Assembly (NCBI GenBank): GCA_903862655.1
Contig: CAIOZA010000142.1
Span: forward strand, 1-64,000
Source: an uncultured Ignavibacteria bacterium
Lineage (GTDB): Bacteria; Bacteroidota; Ignavibacteria; Kapaibacteriales; UBA2268
Direction of reading: 5' to 3'
DNA: 64,000 nucleotides
Position numbers and translations under genes: made by a program. This document shows, piece after piece, positions 28,537 through 37,674 of the stretch. Under the pieces are notes generated by a model. That model was not told the DNA's origin, made no database searches, and saw only the letters and a program-made list of their open reading frames with translations. Each line of letters starts with the position of its first letter. Positions within the stretch are counted from its first letter, which is position 1.

Positions 28537-28950
28537 TCATTCTTCTGTGGAAGCAAGGTTCGAATAAACTGCATAATAGCTTCCGATTTTCTTGTCTTCG
28601 TTAATAATATGATCGTTTAACCATTTTTGTAAAAATGTAATAAGTTCCTTACTCGTTATCTCTTTACCTTCTTTGAGATTTAGTAAAATATTAATCACAT
28701 CCTGAATTAATACTTCATGCATTTTTTTTTGATTATCAAATTCAGGATAATTAATTTGTTTCATAATGCTTTCTTCAGAAGCAAAATGATGCTTTGTATA
28801 ATTAACTAAATCTTTAATGACTAAACCCAGGTGATAGGCTTCCATACCCTTATTTAGACTATTCTCAAGTTTGGTAATCATTTTTATTAATTCACGGTGC
28901 TCGATATCAATACTTTTTATGCCAACTTCAAAACTATTATCCCACTGCAT
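28537..28950 (-). CDS. Bacteriohemerythrin with one altered iron ligand
   Basis: 137 residues, the usual length for single-domain bacteriohemerythrins, which bind O2 at a diiron site. Visible ligands are H18 (DIEHREL), H55 and E59 (HHFASEE), H78 (KMHEVL), H114 and D119 (HIINED). The usual HxxxH pair at 74/78 reads QKKMH, so the first His is replaced by Gln. W3 and the DNSFEVGI start are typical. The site may be altered in iron binding or O2 affinity. It has no signal peptide and stands alone. With rubrerythrin in the same window it fits low-oxygen life. Confidence 0.88.
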   Translation of the reverse strand: MQWDNSFEVGIKSIDIEHRELIKMITKLENSLNKGMEAYHLGLVIKDLVNYTKHHFASEESIMKQINYPEFDNQKKMHEVLIQDVINILLNLKEGKEITSKELITFLQKWLNDHIINEDKKIGSYYAVYSNLASTEE

Positions 28951-29100
28951 ACGTTTCTCCCACTTTTTACTTTAGCAAAATTTGTTCATTTTAGATTAAT
29001 TGTATAAATATTATCGGATAATTCCAATATAAATACAGTAAATTTACTTCAGAACCAAGAAATATGATATAAAAGCCATTATGGGTTTTTAAGGAACAAT

Positions 29101-30006
29101 CTAGTTAGTGAGCGGCATATTCAGATATTTATTAAGCATCTCCCTGAATTCAGGCACTTTCGGTGCTAAAGCTATGGCTTTTTGATAGTACTCAACTGCT
29201 TTATACATCACCTTCTTTTCTTCGAAATAAAGAGCCAGCAATACATTGTCCGAAGCAGTTTTCATATCACTTTTTGAAGAAATTTCCTGCCACCCATTTC
29301 TTATGGTTTCAATCTCTTTTTTATAAATCGACAACAAGCAGTATTGTTTTGAAGTCACACCAGCACTAGCAACCTGCCAGTATATACATGATCCTATCTC
29401 CGGATTGAGACCTTCAATATCTACTTCTAATACTGTGTCAGCTAATTTTTTCTCAAATAATTTTTTTCCAAGTTTATCATAAATTGATAATACATACTGT
29501 GAGCCAGGTTTCACCGAAGACCAGCAGAAAGTGATGAACTTGTCGATTACCTTTGTGTTTTGCGGATAATAGCATGTAATTTCATTAGGATTCTTTGTCT
29601 CAAGTATACCACGCTCAATACCTCCTACAATATCATTTGATTGAACATTATTTTGTTTTAAACTCAACTTATTGAAAATATATTCAGCAATTTGTTTCTT
29701 CAAATCAGATTTAACTGATTGAATGATTTTTAGAAATGACTTCAATTCAAAAACACCACCTGTCTTGAATTCTATTGTTTTACCGGATTTGTGAACCAAT
29801 GCGAGATAACCATTTTCAATTTTAACTTTAGTATTTTTAGCAATCTGTTGTCCAACAATGATCTTCTGCCAATCTTTCTGATTTTGTTTCTGAAAGAAGA
29901 CCTCACCACTTTTAATCATAACTATAAAGTCAGAAGTTTGCTGTGAATAACAACTTATTGTAATGATAAATTGCAGTAAAATCAAATATATTAAATGTTT
30001 TCTCAT
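29101..30006 (-). CDS. Exported FecR-like protein with C-terminal TPR
   Basis: 301 residues. A signal peptide (LIYLILLQFIITISC) contains a possible lipobox cysteine near residue 19. Residues about 25-90 resemble a FecR/iron-dicitrate-sensor beta domain (IVMIKSGEVFFQK, NTKVKIENGYLALVHKSGK). The C-terminal 45 residues are a tetratricopeptide unit (AVEYYQKAIALAPKVPEFREML). FecR-type domains are often sensors, but no sigma factor or receptor lies nearby, so this may be a structural or scaffold protein. It reads from its own transcript and ends 93 bases before the HAD gene's upstream side. Confidence 0.65.
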   Translation of the reverse strand: MRKHLIYLILLQFIITISCYSQQTSDFIVMIKSGEVFFQKQNQKDWQKIIVGQQIAKNTKVKIENGYLALVHKSGKTIEFKTGGVFELKSFLKIIQSVKSDLKKQIAEYIFNKLSLKQNNVQSNDIVGGIERGILETKNPNEITCYYPQNTKVIDKFITFCWSSVKPGSQYVLSIYDKLGKKLFEKKLADTVLEVDIEGLNPEIGSCIYWQVASAGVTSKQYCLLSIYKKEIETIRNGWQEISSKSDMKTASDNVLLALYFEEKKVMYKAVEYYQKAIALAPKVPEFREMLNKYLNMPLTN

Positions 30007-30072
30007 GCTCTACCTCAAGTAACTAAATTTATTTTCTAAATTATTGAAATATTTTTAAAAATCAAATTATAT

Positions 30073-30870
30073 CTAAATTAAAATGATACTCTTATTCATT
30101 AAATCAATTTTATTAATGATTTCAAAATCTCCCAACCAGAAGATAATTCCACCGTTAGCAATAGTATTTGCGATTGGTATATCATAGATACTATCACCAC
30201 CAAATATTATTGGTTCAGTCGATCCCACAAACTCTCTATAAACATCAACCTTCCCGGCATCGATGGGTGTTGGTTCAATGATGGAGTCAGTAAGAATATC
30301 AATCCCCATAAATTCGCTGATTTTATGATTGATTCCGTGAACATAATCATTTTCAATGCAAAAGTATAGCTTTGCAAGTTGGCTGACAAGATATTGATTA
30401 CTGGATGAAATAATATGTATTTCAAATTTTAATTTCTTTAATAGTTGGACCAATTCGATCATTATCGGATTGGGGCGTGGTACCATTACTCTGAAGACAG
30501 TATCATTCTCAAAAAAAACAATTTCCTTGTTTTCTATATTTACAACTGCATTTGCAAATCGTTTGATGCAATCAATTTCGAAGCCATTGAAAATATTCGA
30601 AGCCATTTTGAAAGCTTTTTGAACATCAAATATTTTCTGTAATTCGAGATATTCACTCCATGAAAAAGCTAGCTCAATTTCATTTTCAAGCATAAATGCA
30701 ATTGAAGCATCACCAATATCTCCCAGAATCATTGTGTTATCAAAATCGAAAACTGCAATTTTATCTGATTGGGTTGAATGTTTGGTTGCAGATTTAATTA
30801 GATGGGTCAGTTCCTTCTTAGGAAATGAAATTTCATTACGAAAATTAATGACTTTTGAATCAGACTTCAT
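30073..30870 (-). CDS. HAD-superfamily (IB-type) phosphatase
   Basis: 265 residues. The haloacid dehalogenase motifs are in order: DFDNT at about 42-46 (nucleophile D and acid/base D), HIISSSN (motif II, about 152), DAGKVDVY (motif III Lys, about 208), and FGGDSIYDIPI (motif IV acids, about 224). The length and cap arrangement fit phosphoserine-phosphatase-like IB enzymes. The natural substrate is unknown. A TAAATTTG box at 30911-30918 on the minus strand could be a -7 element. No operon partner is evident: FecR-like gene is 66 bases downstream on the same strand. Confidence 0.85.
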   Translation of the reverse strand: MKSDSKVINFRNEISFPKKELTHLIKSATKHSTQSDKIAVFDFDNTMILGDIGDASIAFMLENEIELAFSWSEYLELQKIFDVQKAFKMASNIFNGFEIDCIKRFANAVVNIENKEIVFFENDTVFRVMVPRPNPIMIELVQLLKKLKFEIHIISSSNQYLVSQLAKLYFCIENDYVHGINHKISEFMGIDILTDSIIEPTPIDAGKVDVYREFVGSTEPIIFGGDSIYDIPIANTIANGGIIFWLGDFEIINKIDLMNKSIILI

Positions 30871-30983
30871 CTATCAAATGGTTAATAATTAATTTTAGAA
30901 ATAATCAATACAAATTTACGAGAAAAATCAATCCATTATGCAGAAAATTTATTTATAGAAAATGGGGAAGAGTGATTAGAACA

Positions 30984-31009
30984 TAAAAAAAGCTCCAAAA
31001 ATGGAGCTT
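30984..31009 (-). terminator. Intrinsic terminator after tRNA-Val
   Basis: An 8-bp stem (AAGCTCCA at 30990-30997 with TGGAGCTT at 31002-31009) and a T-run on the minus strand (A at 30985-30990). It lies 9 bases after the 3' end of the tRNA. Confidence 0.85.
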
Positions 31010-31017
31010 AATCATTG

Positions 31018-31092
31018 TGGGCCCTACAGAATTTGAATCTGTGACCTCTTCCGTGTCAGGGAAGCGCTCTAGACCAGCTGAGCTAAGAGCCC
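31018..31092 (-). tRNA. tRNA-Val (GAC)
   Basis: 75 nt cloverleaf on the minus strand: acceptor GGGCTCT with AGGGCCC (one G-U), D-arm GCTC...GAGC, anticodon stem CTTCC/GGAAG around loop CTGACAC with anticodon GAC, T-arm ACAGA-TTCAAAT-TCTGT, discriminator A. The 3' CCA is not encoded (the next bases are CAA), unlike tRNA-Phe in this window, so a CCA-adding enzyme is needed. It has its own promoter and terminator. Confidence 0.96.
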
Positions 31093-31105
31093 TTTTAAAG
31101 GATTA

Positions 31106-31137
31106 CAAAAATAGGAAGTTTCAGCGAATTTGTCAAA
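31106..31137 (-). promoter_or_regulatory. Promoter of tRNA-Val
   Basis: Minus strand: TTTG (31134-31137), exactly 20 bases, then TATTTTTG (31106-31113). The tRNA starts 14 bases on. It has the same geometry as the tRNA-Phe promoter. Confidence 0.7.
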
Positions 31138-31168
31138 CATATTCTTGAATATGTAGAAAATATCCTCT

Positions 31169-31729
31169 TTAATCTTCGAGCAATTCTTTTTCCTTGGCTG
31201 AAAATGCAAGGTCAATCTGTCTTATAAAGTCATCAGTAAATTTTTGAATTTCTTCTTCACCAAACTTTTTATCATCTTCAGTAATGTGTTTATCCTTCTC
31301 CGATTTACGGACATCTTCAATCATATCACGTCTTACGTTGCGTATTGCAATTTTACCTTCCTCAGCATACTTCTTTGTCATTTTAACGAATTCTTTGCGC
31401 CTTTCCTCAGTAAGAGGTGGTACTGGGATTCTGATGACGCTACCGTCATTCTGAGGGTTAAATCCGAGATCGGCTGCCTGGATGGCTTTTTCAATAACAC
31501 CGATTGTCGTTCTGTCCCATGGTTGAATAATGATAGTTCGTGCATCAGGAGCAGAGATATTTGCCATTTGAGAAATAGCTGTCGGAGCACCGTAATAATC
31601 TGCTTTGACGCCATCAATCAATGATGACGAAGCTCTTCCTGTTCTTACTTTTGAAATTGATTGCTTAATAAAATCTAAAGAGGAATTCATCTTTGACTTA
31701 GTGTTATCAAGGATTTCCGGTAAGGTCAT
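31169..31729 (-). CDS. frr: Ribosome recycling factor
   Basis: 186 residues from the ATG at 31727-31729, which has GGGAG 8 bases upstream; the farther frame start at 31744 is a TTG overlapping that ribosome site. With EF-G, RRF splits post-termination ribosomes. The three-helix/beta signature is present: SISKVRTGRASSSLIDGVK near residue 30, MANISAPDARTIIIQPWD, and KKYAEEGKIAIRNVRRDMI. It sits downstream of pyrH in the common pyrH-frr arrangement, 107 bases away, with no clear terminator between. Confidence 0.96.
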   Translation of the reverse strand: MTLPEILDNTKSKMNSSLDFIKQSISKVRTGRASSSLIDGVKADYYGAPTAISQMANISAPDARTIIIQPWDRTTIGVIEKAIQAADLGFNPQNDGSVIRIPVPPLTEERRKEFVKMTKKYAEEGKIAIRNVRRDMIEDVRKSEKDKHITEDDKKFGEEEIQKFTDDFIRQIDLAFSAKEKELLED

Positions 31730-31836
31730 TGCAAGGTCTCCCAAATTATTTATTATTCAAATTTTGAGTATAAAGATTACTATTGATAAGATTAATAGAA
31801 AAATATTGTAATTCTTATTATTTAAATATATGAGTA

Positions 31837-32547
31837 TCAGGATACTAAAGTTCCGATATGCTCTCCCATAACTATTCTTTTGAGGTTTCCGCGTACATTA
31901 ATATTGAAAACAATTATTGGTAATTTGTTTTCCCTGCATAAGGTTATAGCAGTGTGATCCATTACTCTAAGATTTTTCTCAATAACTTCTGCGAAAGAAA
32001 TAGTATCGTACTTCACAGCATCAATGAATTTTTCAGGATCACTATTATAGACTCCATCTACTTTAGTACCTTTTAGAACAACATTAGCTTCAATTTCATT
32101 GGCTCTTAATGCAGCCGCTGTATCAGTTGTAAAATATGGATTTCCAGTTCCTGATCCAAAAAGTACAACACGTCCCTTTTCCAAGTGCCTTACTGCTCTC
32201 CGGCGAATGAATGGCTCTGCAATCTGTTCCATTTTAATTGCAGTTTGCAGACGCGTTTGTACACCAAGTGATTCAAGTGAATTCTGGAAAGCAATGCAAT
32301 TAATAACTGTGGCTAACATACCCATGTGGTCACCCGAAACTTTGTGGATTCCGTGAGCTGCGGCTTGGACACCACGGAATATATTACCACCGCCTATAAC
32401 CACCGCAATATCTACACCGAGATTATGAACTTCAGCTATCTCCATAGCAAAAGCTTTAATGGTTGGAGCGTCAATCCCAAATTCCTGTGAACCCATGAGG
32501 GCTTCACCGCTTAATTTAAGCAATATTCTTTTGTAAACTGGTTCCAT
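31837..32547 (-). CDS. pyrH: Uridylate kinase
   Basis: 236 residues. Phosphorylates UMP to UDP in pyrimidine synthesis; hexameric and allosterically controlled in bacteria. Signature motifs: [11 protein letters not shown] at the N-terminus, [11 protein letters not shown] near 50, [17 protein letters not shown] near 135, and [12 protein letters not shown]. It lies between tsf and frr, a conserved order in many bacteria. A hairpin terminator separates it from tsf. The minus strand has TATTTTTG at 32605-32612, a possible -7 element without a good -33. Confidence 0.97.
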   Translation of the reverse strand: MEPVYKRILLKLSGEALMGSQEFGIDAPTIKAFAMEIAEVHNLGVDIAVVIGGGNIFRGVQAAAHGIHKVSGDHMGMLATVINCIAFQNSLESLGVQTRLQTAIKMEQIAEPFIRRRAVRHLEKGRVVLFGSGTGNPYFTTDTAAALRANEIEANVVLKGTKVDGVYNSDPEKFIDAVKYDTISFAEVIEKNLRVMDHTAITLCRENKLPIIVFNINVRGNLKRIVMGEHIGTLVS

Positions 32548-32649
32548 TGTGTCTTTCTATAATTACTATTTATTGTTTTTCAATTTTTAGTCTTTGGAAA
32601 TATGCAAAAATAATGATTATGAAAATAAAAAGAAATAAATATTAATTAA

Positions 32650-32684
32650 AAAAAATCCCAACCGGTTAACAGATGGGATTTTTT
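32650..32684 (-). terminator. Terminator between tsf and pyrH
   Basis: An 11-bp stem AAAAAATCCCA (32650-32660) / TGGGATTTTTT (32674-32684) with T-runs on both strands. It follows the tsf stop by 25 bases and would end the rplM-rpsI-rpsB-tsf transcript. Confidence 0.8.
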
Positions 32685-32709
32685 ATATCATTTGAATAAA
32701 TGACAATGA

Positions 32710-33567
32710 TTATGCTTCTCCAAGAAAAAATCTTGTGAATGAATTTATCTTAACCTCACTGCCAAAGTCTTTCGAAATATCTTTCATAATATCAGATATT
32801 GTTTTGGTTCCATCTTTTACGTAAGCTTGTTCAAGAAGACATTGTTCCTGATAGAATTTTTCTAATCTACCGGTCGCAACTCTTTCGGCTATTTCAGGTT
32901 TTTTGCCTTCCTGTATTGCCGCTTCTTTGTATATTTCAATTTCTTTTGCAATTGTCTCCTGATCTACTTCTGTTCTGTCGACAAACTGAGGATTCATAGC
33001 TGCAATTTGCATAGCAATGTCTCTTATATTTGCACGGATCGCTTCAGAAGGATTGGATGCAGTTGTATCAACAAGCACTGCTAATTTACTTCCGGCATGT
33101 ACATAAACGGCTACAAAGCCTTTTGTGTCAATTTTAATAAATCTGTGAATCTGAATTTTTTCACTAAATTTTGCTAAAATCTCATTGTGTAGCCCCAGAA
33201 TAGTATCGGTTCCAACTTTGAGAGCAAATATTTCATCTAGTGTTTTCGCTTCATTATTCATGTAAGCATCAGTAACTGTTTCAACATATTTTTCGAATTC
33301 AGCATTACGTGCAACGAAGTCAGTTTCGCAATTAATTTCTACCATTACTGCTTTTGTACCATCTGCAGAAACTATCGTACCTACAATACCTTCGTTAGCT
33401 GATCTGTCTGATCTTTTTGATGCTGAAGCTGCACCTTTCTTGCGAAGGGTTTCAATAGCTGCGTTCATATCTCCATCAGAATCTGTTAAAGCCTGCTTAC
33501 AGTCACCCATTCCGGCACCTGTTTTCTCACGTAATTCTTTAACCATTTGAGGTGTTATTTGTGACAT
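32710..33567 (-). CDS. tsf: Translation elongation factor Ts
   Basis: 285 residues. EF-Ts is the nucleotide exchange factor of EF-Tu. The N-terminal UBA-like part has VKELREKTGAGMGDCKQAL, the TDFVARN motif contacts EF-Tu (residue about 80), and the core repeats follow. It lies 45 bases downstream of rpsB in the standard rpsB-tsf pair and is last in the ribosomal-protein unit, before a terminator. Two core dimerisation-type repeats fit the bacterial length. Confidence 0.97.
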   Translation of the reverse strand: MSQITPQMVKELREKTGAGMGDCKQALTDSDGDMNAAIETLRKKGAASASKRSDRSANEGIVGTIVSADGTKAVMVEINCETDFVARNAEFEKYVETVTDAYMNNEAKTLDEIFALKVGTDTILGLHNEILAKFSEKIQIHRFIKIDTKGFVAVYVHAGSKLAVLVDTTASNPSEAIRANIRDIAMQIAAMNPQFVDRTEVDQETIAKEIEIYKEAAIQEGKKPEIAERVATGRLEKFYQEQCLLEQAYVKDGTKTISDIMKDISKDFGSEVKINSFTRFFLGEA

Positions 33568-33612
33568 TTGAATATCTCTCTTAATTTTTATAATATTATT
33601 AACGATTAGGAT

Positions 33613-34500
33613 TTATGCTTCAGGAGTTGCCTCTGGAGCAACTTCGGTGTCAGATTTTTCAATTCTGATTCCATCACCGCCGTGACCTTTACTTACATCT
33701 TTTCTGATTTTTCTTTCTCTCATCTTACGTTTAATTGCTGTTCCGTCTTCAGTTGAATCTGATTCTTTAGCTAATCTTTCAGAGTCAGCACTGAATTCGG
33801 CTTGACGAGCGCGAGAGATTTCAGTTCCTTCGAGAATTGTATCTGCAAACAATTTTGCAATTAATTCAACAGTTTTTGCTGAGTCATCATTAGCTGGAAT
33901 TGGAATATCAACTGTTTCAGGATCAGTATTTGTATCAACAATAGCGATCACCGGAATACCAAGAATCTTAGCTTCTTTGACAGCCAAATGTTCCTTTTTA
34001 ATGTCAACTATAAAAAGAGCACCGGGAAGTCTTGTCATATCTTCGATTCCACCGAAAACTTTACGAAGTCTTTCGCGTTCTCTTGATAAGAGTAATCTTT
34101 CTTTCTTGGTGATTTTTTCGAATGTTCCGTCAACTTCCATTTTGTCAATAGCGTTGAGTCTTTTGATGCTCTTTCTGATTGTCGAGAAGTTAGTTAACAT
34201 ACCACCAAGCCATCTTTCAGAAACATAATGCTGATGGCAATTTTTTGCTTGTTCTTCGACAATTGGTTTGATCTGTGATTTTGTGCCAATAAACAGAATA
34301 GATCTACCGGAAGTAGCAATACGATGAATTGCGTCTTTTGCTATATCAATTAGAACTTGAGTTTTGCGAAGGTCGATGATGTGGATTCCATTTTTTTGAG
34401 TAAAGATGTACTTGGCCATCTTTGGATTCCATCTACGGGTAAGGTGACCAAAATGAGCACCTGCTTCGAGCAATTGCTCGAGTTGGATAGAGTGGGACAT
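33613..34500 (-). CDS. rpsB: 30S ribosomal protein S2 with C-terminal extension
   Basis: 295 residues; most bacterial S2 proteins have 235-260. The conserved body has [58 protein letters not shown] and [14 protein letters not shown]. The last 50 or so residues are an extra charged tail ([14 protein letters not shown], then an acidic/alanine-rich end), which is not part of the core fold. Such tails occur in Bacteroidota relatives. It lies 134 bases after rpsI. Confidence 0.97.
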   Translation of the reverse strand: MSHSIQLEQLLEAGAHFGHLTRRWNPKMAKYIFTQKNGIHIIDLRKTQVLIDIAKDAIHRIATSGRSILFIGTKSQIKPIVEEQAKNCHQHYVSERWLGGMLTNFSTIRKSIKRLNAIDKMEVDGTFEKITKKERLLLSRERERLRKVFGGIEDMTRLPGALFIVDIKKEHLAVKEAKILGIPVIAIVDTNTDPETVDIPIPANDDSAKTVELIAKLFADTILEGTEISRARQAEFSADSERLAKESDSTEDGTAIKRKMRERKIRKDVSKGHGGDGIRIEKSDTEVAPEATPEA

Positions 34501-34634
34501 AAATCTCCTATGTATTTGTGTTATACTTCTGCTTTCTTCAACTCATCTGCTCAGGTAATCCACACACAGACGATCCGAAAAGCATGCTTTTTAAAATAAG
34601 TTTGCATTTAAAATAGTACCAATTCAACAAACGA

Positions 34635-35021
34635 TTAACGTTTGGAGAACTGAAAGCGTTTACGTGCTTTTTTCTGACCATATTTCTTACGTTCAACCAT
34701 TCTTGGGTCGCGAGTGAGCATACCAGCTTCACGTAGCATGCCGTGGAATGATTCATCGATTTCTGTAAGAGCTCTTGCAATAGCTAGCTGAACAGCACCA
34801 GTTTGACCGCTTTTGCCGCCGCCTTTGACTCTTACTGCGAGATCAAATTTACCTTCTGTTTTGGTTAAATTGAAAGGTCTGAGAGCATTTAAGCGATAAA
34901 TCTCAACCGGGAAGTATACTTCTGCAGGTAGCTTGTTGATAACAACTTTACCTGAACCCGGTATAAGACGCACTTGTGCCACTGCGGTTTTTCTTCTTCC
35001 GGTAGCCAAGGTAGCCTTCAT
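34635..35021 (-). CDS. rpsI: 30S ribosomal protein S9
   Basis: 128 residues. Shows [39 protein letters not shown] and the basic C-terminal tail ending FSKR that reaches the P-site tRNA. It is 41 bases downstream of rplM in the universally conserved rplM-rpsI pair. Confidence 0.97.
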   Translation of the reverse strand: MKATLATGRRKTAVAQVRLIPGSGKVVINKLPAEVYFPVEIYRLNALRPFNLTKTEGKFDLAVRVKGGGKSGQTGAVQLAIARALTEIDESFHGMLREAGMLTRDPRMVERKKYGQKKARKRFQFSKR

Positions 35022-35062
35022 TTATTACTCCGTTGTTTATTTTAATAAAATTAATTTTTTAA

Positions 35063-35512
35063 TTAATATGGCAAATCATATAATTTTGGCGACTGTGCCG
35101 CATGAGGATGATTTGAGCCTGCACACACTTTTAACTTGTGTACCATTTTATTGCCGAGTTTGGTTTTAGGTAACATACCTCTAACGGCATGTTGAATTGC
35201 AAACTCTGGTTTTTGGCTGATTACATTTTTGAAAGATTGGAAACGACCGCCGCCCGGGTATCCTGTGTAATGAAAGTACTCTTTCTGATCAGCTCTTTTT
35301 CCGTGCAGAACGATTTTCTCAGCATTGATTACAATTACAAAATCGCCACAATCAACATGAGGTGTAAACCAAGGTTTATGCTTTCCTCTGATTAATCTTG
35401 CGACTTGTGTTGCTAAACGGCCTAATGTTTTGCCTTCAGCATCTATGATCCACCAATCACTGGTTGCGTCCTCTTTACGTAAAGATTTCGTTATTTTGGC
35501 AGTAATTTCCAC
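35063..35512 (-). CDS. rplM: 50S ribosomal protein L13
   Basis: 149 residues starting at a GTG (35510-35512) with CAGGAG 6-8 bases upstream. Conserved blocks: WWIIDAEGKTLGRLATQVA, RGKHKPWFTPHVDCGDFV, YFHYTGYPGG, AVRGMLPKTKLG. It is the first gene of the rplM-rpsI-rpsB-tsf unit. The promoter lies about 45 bases upstream. In many bacteria L13 autoregulates or coordinates S9; nothing in this leader shows that directly. Confidence 0.97.
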   Translation of the reverse strand: MEITAKITKSLRKEDATSDWWIIDAEGKTLGRLATQVARLIRGKHKPWFTPHVDCGDFVIVINAEKIVLHGKRADQKEYFHYTGYPGGGRFQSFKNVISQKPEFAIQHAVRGMLPKTKLGNKMVHKLKVCAGSNHPHAAQSPKLYDLPY

Positions 35513-35554
35513 CGTAAACTCCTGTATATGAGAATTTTACATTAAAAAAGAATA

Positions 35555-35586
35555 CAAAGATATCGCATTTTTGGGAGATAGCCAAA
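35555..35586 (-). promoter_or_regulatory. Promoter of the rplM-rpsI-rpsB-tsf operon
   Basis: Minus strand: TTTG (35583-35586), exactly 20 bases, TATCTTTG (35555-35562). The rplM start is 43 bases downstream. Confidence 0.7.
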
Positions 35587-35609
35587 AATAAATTATAATT
35601 TTTTTAATT

Positions 35610-36215
35610 TCATTTACTTAACCACTCAACATCTTTCAATTTTAACTCTTCCTCTGACATTTGTGGATGACTATATAAGCCACTTTTTATCCGTTGGCGA
35701 CATGCTTCAAAAAGAGTTACAGCACAGGCTACGGATATGTTTAGACTTTGGATTACTCCGAACTGAGGGATAAGAAAATTACCATCAGCGAGCTCGGTTG
35801 CTTCCATACTAACACCAGAGTGTTCATTTCCAAAAACTAGGGCAATTGGTTGCGTTAAATCTAAATCGTAGAGAGAAACGGCTTCATTTGTCATATTTGT
35901 GGTGTATATTTTCTTTCCTTCGGAGCGTAAACTTGCATAACAATCTTTAACTGAATCATGTTTTTTTAGATCGACCCATTTTCTTGCACTTGCTGAGCTT
36001 CTTTCATGTAGTTCCGGAAATTCCTGTCCACCATAGTATATCAGATTAGCTTCCAGTATGCCTACAGCATCGCATGATCGAATCACGGCGGATACATTAT
36101 GAGGATCGTGAATGTTTTCTAGGACAATTGTTAATGTAGGCTGGCGCATGGATAACACATTTCTCATCTTAAGCTTGCGTTCGTCTGTTCTGAATTCCGG
36201 TACAAATCTTTTCAT
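35610..36215 (-). CDS. TrmH-type tRNA/rRNA 2'-O-methyltransferase (SpoU family)
   Basis: 201 residues with the SPOUT-fold signatures: LENIHDPHNVSAVIRSCDAVG (motif 1), IALVFGNEHSGVS (motif 2, SAM-binding knot) and IPQFGVIQSLNISVACAVTL (motif 3, Asn-Ser in the knot). The whole chain matches TrmH, which methylates the ribose of G18 in tRNA, and the 'MKRF...R' N-terminal extension also fits. I call TrmH-type rather than a definite enzyme because rRNA relatives are similar. It converges on nothing and stands between rplM and nuoD, both on the same strand. Confidence 0.9.
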   Translation of the reverse strand: MKRFVPEFRTDERKLKMRNVLSMRQPTLTIVLENIHDPHNVSAVIRSCDAVGILEANLIYYGGQEFPELHERSSASARKWVDLKKHDSVKDCYASLRSEGKKIYTTNMTNEAVSLYDLDLTQPIALVFGNEHSGVSMEATELADGNFLIPQFGVIQSLNISVACAVTLFEACRQRIKSGLYSHPQMSEEELKLKDVEWLSK

Positions 36216-36285
36216 TTGATTTAAAAGAAAAAAGGATTACACAGATATAGTTCCGGTAATCCTTTAGAATAAATTTTGTTAAATA

Positions 36286-37566
36286 TTATTTATCAGCTTC
36301 ACCCATAATTGGATCGATTGAGCCTATTATGGCTACAACATCAGCAATCATTGAACCTTCTGCCATATACGAAAGTCCCTGCAAATTCGCTGTAGAAGAT
36401 GAACGAATTTTCATTTTCCATGGATGTCCGGTGCCATCGCTCACTATAAAGAAACCAAGCTCCCCTTTTGAGCCTTCAACGGCTGTATAAGTTTCACCGG
36501 GCTCTGGTGAAGCACCAAAATTGATTAACATGAAATCGTTAATCAGATCTTCCATTTTTGTGTAAACTTCCTGCTTTTTGGGAAGAACCATTTGTGGTTT
36601 GTTTAACCTGACTTCACCCTGAGGCATTTTATCGAGTATCTGGTGAACCATTTTCAGGCTTTCATTGATTTCTTTATACCTGACCATATATCTGGACCAA
36701 ACATCACCATAAGGTTCGGTAATAACATCGAAATCAAGTTGGTCATATATGAGATAAGGATTGTCACGCCTTAAGTCTCTTGCTATGCCACTACCCCTTA
36801 TTACTGGTCCAGTTAAACCTAGCTTTATGCACGTATCACCATCAATAACGCCTACTCCGGCTAATCTATCAATAAAAATTCGATTACGGGCAACCAGTTT
36901 ATCAAATTTTATCATTTTGGCAGGGAATTCAGATAACCATTTCTTGAGTTTAGCAAATGTGGCTTCATCGATGTCATTAGCTACTCCACCGATTCGTGAA
37001 TAACTTGTAGTGAATCTTGCACCGCAAATCAATTCGAATATATCATATAGATTCTCTCTTTCAGTGAATGTCCAGAGAAATAGAGTCAATGCTCCAATAT
37101 CCAAAGCTGTTGAACCCAAAGCCATAAGATGAGATGAAATTCTTGCTAATTCACAAACTAATGTTCTGATCCACTGAGCTCTGGGTGGAGCTTCAATCCC
37201 CAAAGAATTATCGACTGCCAGTGTGTAAGCAACATTGTTAGCTAATGGAGATAGGTAATCCATTCTATCTGTATGAGGTATGAACTCATGAAAAGTCATA
37301 TTTTCTGCCAACTTTTCATAGCCTCTATGTAGATATCCTAATTCAGGTACACATTTAATAACGGTTTCGCCGTCAAGCCTGAGTAGAACTCTCAAAACAC
37401 CATGTGTTGCAGGGTGCTGAGGTCCCATATTAAGAACCATATCATTTTCAAGTGGATCTTCTAAAAGAAGCGATACGTCTTTATCGGTCAATTCCTTGAT
37501 GATTTTATTCTGACGAATTCTGTTGACCTGGTCAACACTTGAAAATGTACTTACATTCGTTGTCAT
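36286..37566 (-). CDS. nuoD: NADH-quinone oxidoreductase subunit D (49 kDa)
   Basis: 426 residues. Part of the complex I peripheral arm near the quinone site. The signature NMGPQHPATHGVLR appears near residue 47, ELGYLHRGYEKLAE near 75, and the C-terminal FGASPEPGETYTAVEGSKGE and GLSYMAEGSMIADVVAIIGS. The N-terminal 40 residues are a family-like extension. No other nuo gene is in the window: trmH is downstream and a PrsW-like gene diverges upstream. Either the rest of the nuo genes are elsewhere or the operon is broken up. Confidence 0.97.
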   Translation of the reverse strand: MTTNVSTFSSVDQVNRIRQNKIIKELTDKDVSLLLEDPLENDMVLNMGPQHPATHGVLRVLLRLDGETVIKCVPELGYLHRGYEKLAENMTFHEFIPHTDRMDYLSPLANNVAYTLAVDNSLGIEAPPRAQWIRTLVCELARISSHLMALGSTALDIGALTLFLWTFTERENLYDIFELICGARFTTSYSRIGGVANDIDEATFAKLKKWLSEFPAKMIKFDKLVARNRIFIDRLAGVGVIDGDTCIKLGLTGPVIRGSGIARDLRRDNPYLIYDQLDFDVITEPYGDVWSRYMVRYKEINESLKMVHQILDKMPQGEVRLNKPQMVLPKKQEVYTKMEDLINDFMLINFGASPEPGETYTAVEGSKGELGFFIVSDGTGHPWKMKIRSSSTANLQGLSYMAEGSMIADVVAIIGSIDPIMGEADK

Positions 37567-37674
37567 AAATGCTCCGTTCGGGATTTGCTTTTTTTAAACT
37601 TTAAGAATACAATCTAATAGAAACTTTGCAAATTACATAAAAAAAGAAAAATTATTTTTATAAATTTATATTAT

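Noticed and set aside
30984-31137. tRNA-Val region as an integration hotspot
   Set aside because: No integrase, direct repeat of the tRNA end, or foreign genes are seen beside it.
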